DNA from: Gelatoporia subvermispora B
Taxonomy: Eukaryota; Basidiomycota; Agaricomycetes; Polyporales; Gelatoporiaceae
Assembly (NCBI GenBank): GCA_000320605.2
Contig: KB445800.1
Location: 1,422,383 to 1,486,382, forward strand
Length of the DNA stretch: 64,000 bases
Reading direction: 5' to 3'
Position numbers and translations under genes: made by a program. Positions 58,653 to 64,000 of the stretch are shown here, piece after piece. Below the pieces are notes generated by a model, which saw only the letters and a list, made by a program, of their open reading frames with translations, was not told where the DNA came from and searched no databases. Numbering within the stretch: position 1 is the first letter of the stretch; every line of letters begins with the position of its first letter.

Positions 58653-60520
58653 ATGAACGCAAATAACGACAATACTCTTGGTGCTTGCCTCCTGGGTAAG
58701 TGTGATCTCATATACCGCCGAGAGCGATGATGTCACCTACCTCCCCAAGGTGTCATTGTGGCCTCAATGTGAGTAGAGTTTGCTCTACTATATGATGTAT
58801 CCAAAGTACGAAATTGTTCTAGATTCTACGGCATCACGGTCTTACAGACATACATGTACTACCGACGCTACCAACACGATGGCAAGCTGCTCAAATCCAC
58901 CGTCAGTGTTTCCGAATCTCCGACCGTTGCTCGAATGCCTGATTATATTTGCCCCAGATTGGTCTACTGTTGTACGTACAAATCCCCTTCGTCAACACCG
59001 ATTGATGCATGTCAGCACAAGGCTTCTCGATACCATACACGAGGTTTTTGCCATACATGTCATATACACTGTTTTGGTCACCCGCAACGGAAGCCCCACT
59101 GCGCTATCAGCTCCTCCTTGGTCCGTGGTAGTTAGTATCCTACGTTGTATGCAAATTTGACCATTGATACTAACCACTGCCTTGGCAGGTAAATGTATTG
59201 CTTACGGTGAGCTGTGCCATAGATAACGCTCAAGGCAGGTCTTACAAGGTATTGTAGGGCATTAGCGACGTGATTGTCAGACTGTGAGGGGAGTTTAATC
59301 CATGCTTATGGGCCATTGGCTCATGCCCTCGAACCCAGTCTATTCTGCCAGAGACTCTGGAAGTGTGAGTCGGGCATACCTGTCAGAAGGTTTGCCCATG
59401 TTTGATTGCTTTGTTTCCAGTCAGCAGCAATCGCTTCGTTGTTTTACCCGTTGTGAGTGAATCTTGCCCTACCTCACTTATTGTCTCATTTGTCTCTACA
59501 AGTTCTTGGGCAATGCCTGCACATTAGGTGAGTGGTTACACAGGGAAGAGACACCTAGAGCAAGCTTACTCAGAGACTGAAACCGCCGCATTTAGCTGGC
59601 GCTATAGGTCAGTGGTACTTGTTCTGCTCGAATTATCGCAGATTCCTGAAGTCCAGTCTCACAGCATTTGTCGTCAAGGCGTAAGCAATGATCCCTGAGA
59701 TCGTAATCAGGCTCCTGAATTGTGCTTCGCTGCAGAGCTACTTTAGATAGCTTCCCCACTTTCAAGACCGTTTCGGTGAATAACCCCGAGAAAGGCTCGA
59801 TCTGCATCACTTAACAAATGAACAGTGGACTTGGTATCTTGCGCTGGTGTCGGGTGTCGCGACAGACCTTATTCTCGCAACGTCATTGGTATTCTACTTG
59901 TGGAAGAGTCGTACCGGTTTCCGCAGGTATGCAATCAGTCACTCAAATTCTGAACGAGCGGTCGTTTATGTTGTTTCACTTGCAGGACAGATTCTATGGT
60001 GCAAGTCTTGATAATGTACTGCATCAATACGACACTGCTCACCAGGTTGGAGGTATAGTCCTCTGTCTCCATTACATGCTCACAACGGCTTTATCAGTCT
60101 TTGCGAGACAACTTGCTTCATCACTGTAAGTGATAGCACACCCTAGCGCTGGACGTCAATTATGACATCTGCTGTGAAGCTTGCGACCATGCCGGACACT
60201 TTCGTCTACTACACGTTCTTCACCATTCTTCCTAAGTGTGAGTAATGTCCAAGTAATCTATATCCGGCCAAATAGGCTGACCAGATCCTAGTGCTACTCA
60301 ACTCGTTGCTGGCGACATACAATGCAAGGGACACAGTACGCGAGACCTATCGAGGTAGCGGAGATCTCATCTCAATCCCACTGTCTTCGCCAACATATGG
60401 CCGCTCCGTCGGTACTGGCGCCATGAATATTGACCAGGTAATTACACTTCTGAAAGTGGGCTATATGCTGATCTCTAGAACCGCTTCAGACCCTCGATAC
60501 TATCCGGATACATAAGGTGA
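58653..60520 (+). CDS. DUF6534 multi-spanning membrane protein
   Basis: ATG 58,653 (MNANNDNTLGACLLG) splices to VIVASIFYGITVLQTYMYYR, then RYQHDGKLLKST, the family signature. Further exons give LLDTIHEVFAIHVIYTVLVT (about 59,025), VSGVATDLILATSLVFYLWK and SRTGFR (about 59,850-59,925), and TDSMVQVLIMYCINTTLLT (about 59,985-60,045). The last exons give TMPDTFVYYTFFTILPK and LLLNSLLATYNARDTVRE (about 60,185-60,350). DUF6534 proteins are fungal polytopic membrane proteins, often of about seven spans, with no known role. Many tiny exons between 59,160 and 59,800 could not be placed with certainty, so an internal defect is possible. The C-terminus (60,515 or 60,520) depends on one optional intron. 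Confidence 0.65.
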
Positions 60521-61838
60521 CGGAGACAATTTCGGATATGCTCAAAGAGCCTTGAAGACGAACAACAAGGGGACGATCGAGTGAATGATTATAGCAGTAG
60601 GTCTGGGTACGATGCGTAGTGTAATTCCGCACATTTGAGCTTCGAGATATCTGTGAATGATTTAGTTGTCGACGACCCTCTTGATAACTTGCGTATCTTC
60701 GCCTCCAGTAATAGCCGTATCACACGACTTGGACATCATGCTGTCGACTGCACAAAAATCGATATTCTCATCAGGGAAGGTCCCAAAGTGACTTCGTCAG
60801 CGGCGATAACGTACCCTCTCTTATGCACCCGAGCAGTCCCAACAGCGCTCAGACAAGAAGTAAGTGCATCTTGGGCGTGAGATACTCACGTCTGTCTTTG
60901 TTGGCAGACATGACCCCAGCCACACTCTATTTCGGGTCGAAATCGCACCCGGGAATGTGAAATCACCTACGTATATCAGAACTATGCCTAGCACAATTCC
61001 CAAAGGTCACCGTTAGCCCGGTGGCTTTGTTACATGAGAACCGTCTGCACATTTGTATACTCTCTCAAAATCTTGAATGGGATCGTGTATGTGTGACGCG
61101 CAACATGAAGATGCGCCATTGTCGGAAATTGTTCTCATTCGGTCGCTTGGACTAAATTGCAAGGTTCTCTGCGACACAACGGTTGGATATCATACGGTCT
61201 TGGTCGTGTGGTTGTATACATACGATCTAGATGCATACGCCACAGCACATGACGGGATGCAGGCTTCAAACAAATGAGCCCATTAAAATATAGAACTTGG
61301 GTAGACATGCAGAATATCTGCCACATACGACTCTTGACATTCTATGAGAACATTGCAAGCAACATGGCATGTCTGGCACTAACTGCCCGGTGGCTACGGG
61401 CCCGGTCCAACTCTCGAAGTCCATCTTGAGTCCATCTCCACTAACCGCATGTGATGTCCGCGAGCGTCGAGTGTGTGTATACTCTCAGGGGCTAATGGCT
61501 GCGTCAGAGAATAGCTCCGCGAGGGAAGATCGTGTACCGCATGCAACGCGGCTATTGTTAGCAGCCGTCAATACCTAGAATCAATCGTCAAAGCGCGCAA
61601 TGAACTGAGAAGGCATACTCTGGTCCATTGAGCATCTTGCCAGGTGTCTTGTGACCCCTGCGTCATCACGGAACTAGGCGCGTTTTTGACTTCACTCTTT
61701 GGGTTAATGAGTACTAGCAATAAACGCGGCAATAGGATTGGATAGAGCTCCCACATACGACCTGCAGGCTCATTCACAACGTCCTTGGCTCTAGATTTCA
61801 GTAATCGAATTTCGGACACGAACGTACGCAAATAGATC
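60521..61838. other. convergent intergenic region
   Basis: 1.3 kb between the 3' ends of the DUF6534 (+) and DUF6533 (-) genes. Only chance frames were seen. Confidence 0.35.
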
Positions 61839-63149
61839 CTACTCCGTGCTAGTGAATTGTGTAGGCGACGCCAAGGTAGTTGTGGTAGTATGCGAGGGTC
61901 TCGAAATATCAAGGATTCTAGTTCCGATGTCGTCCAAACCACGCTCGAACGCCAGCTTGCGCAGATTCAAGAGCACATGCGAGCCCTTGGCACAGTATCA
62001 GCATGGTGCATCATGTGGGAGTAACGTCACACACCGCAAAGGACCTGATTGAAATCTCCCAGCTAGGTACACAGCATGAGGGTCAGAGGCAGTGATCAGA
62101 TGATTTACCTGAATAGACACATACAAGAAGAAGGACCCCGCGAGTGCGTTCTTGCACAGCGTATACATGAGAGTGTTTGCCAGGAGTGCGACTAATACCT
62201 TGGTCAGCCTGTCTTTCCTACTTACAATGATGGGCGCTCACAAAATATAACAGCGTGAGCCCAAGCCCCATCTCGAGAATCACAAACAGGAAGGTTCGCC
62301 TTAGCGACTGGTGAGAGACATCATTATTGTAAAATTTTACTATTGTGAGGGCAAAGAGGACGGTTTCGATGATCAATGAACAAAGCCTGAGGTGCAAAGC
62401 TACATCAGCACGCCGGTATACACATGAGGACGTCACACATTGCTTACCTACGCCAGTAGATCATGAAAAATCCGGGGGCAGAGGTAATGCTACAGGTATC
62501 ATCGAATGTCTCTTGTCGTATGACAAGAGCCAGAACGGTGGTCATCGCGAGCACCTCAGCACCGAAGAGGCACATGATCACAAAGACTAATGCTGGGTTG
62601 CGATTATACATCGCAAACACTAGAAATGACAGGTTCACTGTCAATGGTCTGGACCCAGTTTCCGCAGGAAGCACGTACCACGGAGCGCCAGGATAGCCTC
62701 GACCACTATGGTCTGGGACTGCATGGCCGATATTCAGAGACAATGAGCGCCCGGCACTGGGCTGGATAGACACCAGAACATCGTGGCAGCTACGATTGCA
62801 TGATATAGACCCCATGTCGCAGAAACGCATACATCCAGGTGGTGCAAGACCATTCTTCTCTAGCACATCCAATCTCAGGATTATGAAAGCTCACTGAAAA
62901 TATCACTCATTGCCATATGTATTTGGTCTATTGTTCCCGGTTCCCGTGAAATAAGTAAGCATCTTCGCGTGTTACACGATTCTCGCACACTCGCATCTCC
63001 TCCACATTGACGATCGTATCCCAAACCAAGAACGTCGTCGCCGAGAATGCAAGCCGGCTCACCACTATACAGAAGGGGCTCGAATTTATGGCACAGTTGC
63101 CTAGTAACATCCAGAAAGACCACGCACCACCAGATGCTGACCCGCCCAT
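61839..63149 (-). CDS. DUF6533 multi-spanning membrane protein
   Basis: The N-terminal exon (about 63,149-62,990) contains CAINSSPFCIVVSRLAFSAT and TFLVWDTIVNVEEE, the DUF6533 opening, then a small exon near 62,920 with TKYIW. Later exons give TWMYAFLRHGVYIM (about 62,820), AILALR spliced to VFAMYNRNPALVFVIMCLFG (about 62,690-62,570), and LCSLIIETVLFALTIVKFYN (about 62,390-62,330). Next is LRRTFLFVILEMGLGLTLLY (about 62,300), then LLANTLMYTLCKNALAGSFF (about 62,180). A tail LLNLRKLAFERGLDDIGTRI ends at 61,839. The start is uncertain: ATG 63,149 is the best candidate. The second KDZ element begins at 63,245, less than 100 bp upstream, so an upstream exon or promoter may have been displaced. 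Confidence 0.6.
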
Positions 63150-63244
63150 GCATGGATTCCAGTACTTACCGTAGGACCCTGATGCATGAAGTGCTGTAGG
63201 CACCGCGTGTGCTAAAGCGCGCACAGCGCCATTTCCTCCCAGCG

Positions 63245-64000
63245 CACCTCAGTCCGGACATCTTCCGCTTACGTAATGTACTTCCTAGGCTGCTAATGTG
63301 CACGGGCGCCAAGGCCCTTTGAGGTCCCATCCCCCCGAGGCCTCCTCGGCGCCCATCTTAGCTACACATCCCCAGTTGGGCTAGATACATCCTCAATTCT
63401 ACTGCATCGTGGCGATTCATGTGTGATCATCTCTTACAACATCTTGGGATTGATTCTGTCTGTGATTCTCGCTTGCCGCCGCCGACGCGACCGCTGAGCG
63501 GTCGTATCACTGCTACTATATCGTCGATACTCTGCGCGTCGCAACACGCACCAGACCTTGTAGATTGCCCGGACACTTCGGAACGCCATCAATACTCACT
63601 GCATAACGTCATGGCGCCGTCTCTACGTGACCAGCAACCATTCGTGCCTGGCGCAGGCCGTCTATTCCACAGTCCCAAGAAGAAGCGCCTTAACAATGTG
63701 AACAAAGCGGTAGTACGCGATACTGCTCGTTCCCTCGAGATACAGAGGCTGCGGAAGCTTTTGGAAGAGCTTGAGAGCCAGGCAGAACCCTCCGAGGCCG
63801 GCGAAAGTGGCTCAATTGCTTCCGAGGACCCACGGATGCCTGTAGATGATCCAGACCCCATCCTCACGCAGCCATCGCTCGCCTCCGATGGGCCTGATGC
63901 TCCGGATAGGCCTGAGGGATCGAACTTCGAGGCTTCCGACCTCCCAAGCGAGCTGCCGGACACCCTGGAACCGGAACGAAAGCGTCGGCGTATCACACAC
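63245..64000. mobile_element. left end of a second KDZ transposon (runs out of window)
   Basis: The sequence at 63,245 begins CACCTCAGTC, then cttccgcttacgtaatgt, clearly related to the first element's end (CACCTCAGTC, then ctatcgcttacgtaaggt), but it diverges after ~35 bp. The 8 bp before it, TCCCAGCG (63,237-63,244), should recur at the missing right end. A transposase-like gene starts 366 bp inside. Between 63,290 and 63,610 no gene is seen; this should be the promoter region. Confidence 0.75.
63611..64000 (+). CDS. KDZ transposase N-terminus, partial
   Basis: ATG 63,611 gives 130 codons open to the window edge, starting MAPSLRDQQPFVPGAGRLFH. The pattern RxxQPFxxGxGRxFxSPxK, then the following RxLxIQxLRxxLxxL, parallels the start of the first element's transposase (SRDLQPFLRGLGRHFVSP, then LGRDLQLQALRRRLQGL). 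The rest is acidic and Pro/Ser-rich linker. The catalytic domain is not in the window. Identification rests on this N-terminal similarity and on the KDZ-like end just upstream. Confidence 0.65.
   Translation, partial: MAPSLRDQQPFVPGAGRLFHSPKKKRLNNVNKAVVRDTARSLEIQRLRKLLEELESQAEPSEAGESGSIASEDPRMPVDDPDPILTQPSLASDGPDAPDRPEGSNFEASDLPSELPDTLEPERKRRRITH

Noticed and set aside
1..64000. CRISPR arrays, operons, rRNA or tRNA genes
   Set aside because: None was found, and the gene structure is clearly eukaryotic.

Overview
The window is nuclear DNA of a filamentous basidiomycete, most likely an Agaricomycete and possibly a member of Polyporales. This is inferred from dense 50-60 bp GT-AG introns, DUF6533/DUF6534 membrane-protein families, a CxC1-type KDZ transposase, and a Tps2-type trehalose gene. 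No bacterial operons, tRNAs, rRNAs or CRISPR arrays were seen.

Core genes lie in islands. They are an SPFH/band-7 (flotillin-like) protein (2.9-5.3 kb, -), a trehalose-6-phosphate phosphatase of Tps2 type (23.4-27.4 kb, +), a three-RRM SR-type mRNA-binding protein (27.7-30.1 kb, -), two tandem Baeyer-Villiger-type flavin monooxygenases (31.3-33.9 and 37.4-39.9 kb, +), a conserved disordered proline-rich protein (50.0-50.7 kb, -) and an isoprenylcysteine methyltransferase-family enzyme (55.8-56.6 kb, +). Members of the DUF6533/DUF6534 multi-spanning membrane families are scattered through the rest, some intact and some decayed: 1.5-2.5, 19.2-20.7, 40.2-40.5, 44.8-46.4, 58.7-60.5 and 61.8-63.1 kb.

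The main accessory feature is a complete KDZ-superfamily DNA transposon at 6,687-18,767 (12.08 kb). It has perfect 89-bp terminal inverted repeats and an 8-bp target duplication (CAATACGG). It carries a CxC1-KDZ transposase whose gene continues into a Ulp1-type SUMO-protease domain, a long disordered accessory gene, and a small basic-protein gene on the opposite strand. It split one unit of a ~120-bp minisatellite, so the empty site can be reconstructed by eye. A second, related KDZ end starts at 63,245 and runs out of the window with the 5' part of its own transposase.

Other mobile DNA includes a Tc1 element (46,462-48,024) disabled by two CGA-to-TGA stops, a 966-bp TA-flanked MITE just upstream of the methyltransferase gene, and a 503-bp hAT-like MITE just downstream of it. 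There is also a diverged 1.8-kb inverted repeat pair (42.3-44.1 and 51.6-53.4 kb) and a pair of direct repeats (41.7 and 49.0 kb). Relics of a methyltransferase paralogue and probably of a metallophosphoesterase are present. Together this is a repeat-rich accessory region where gene duplication, decay and transposition are all visible.

Exon borders were read by eye. Starts and ends of multi-exon genes are therefore approximate unless stated.
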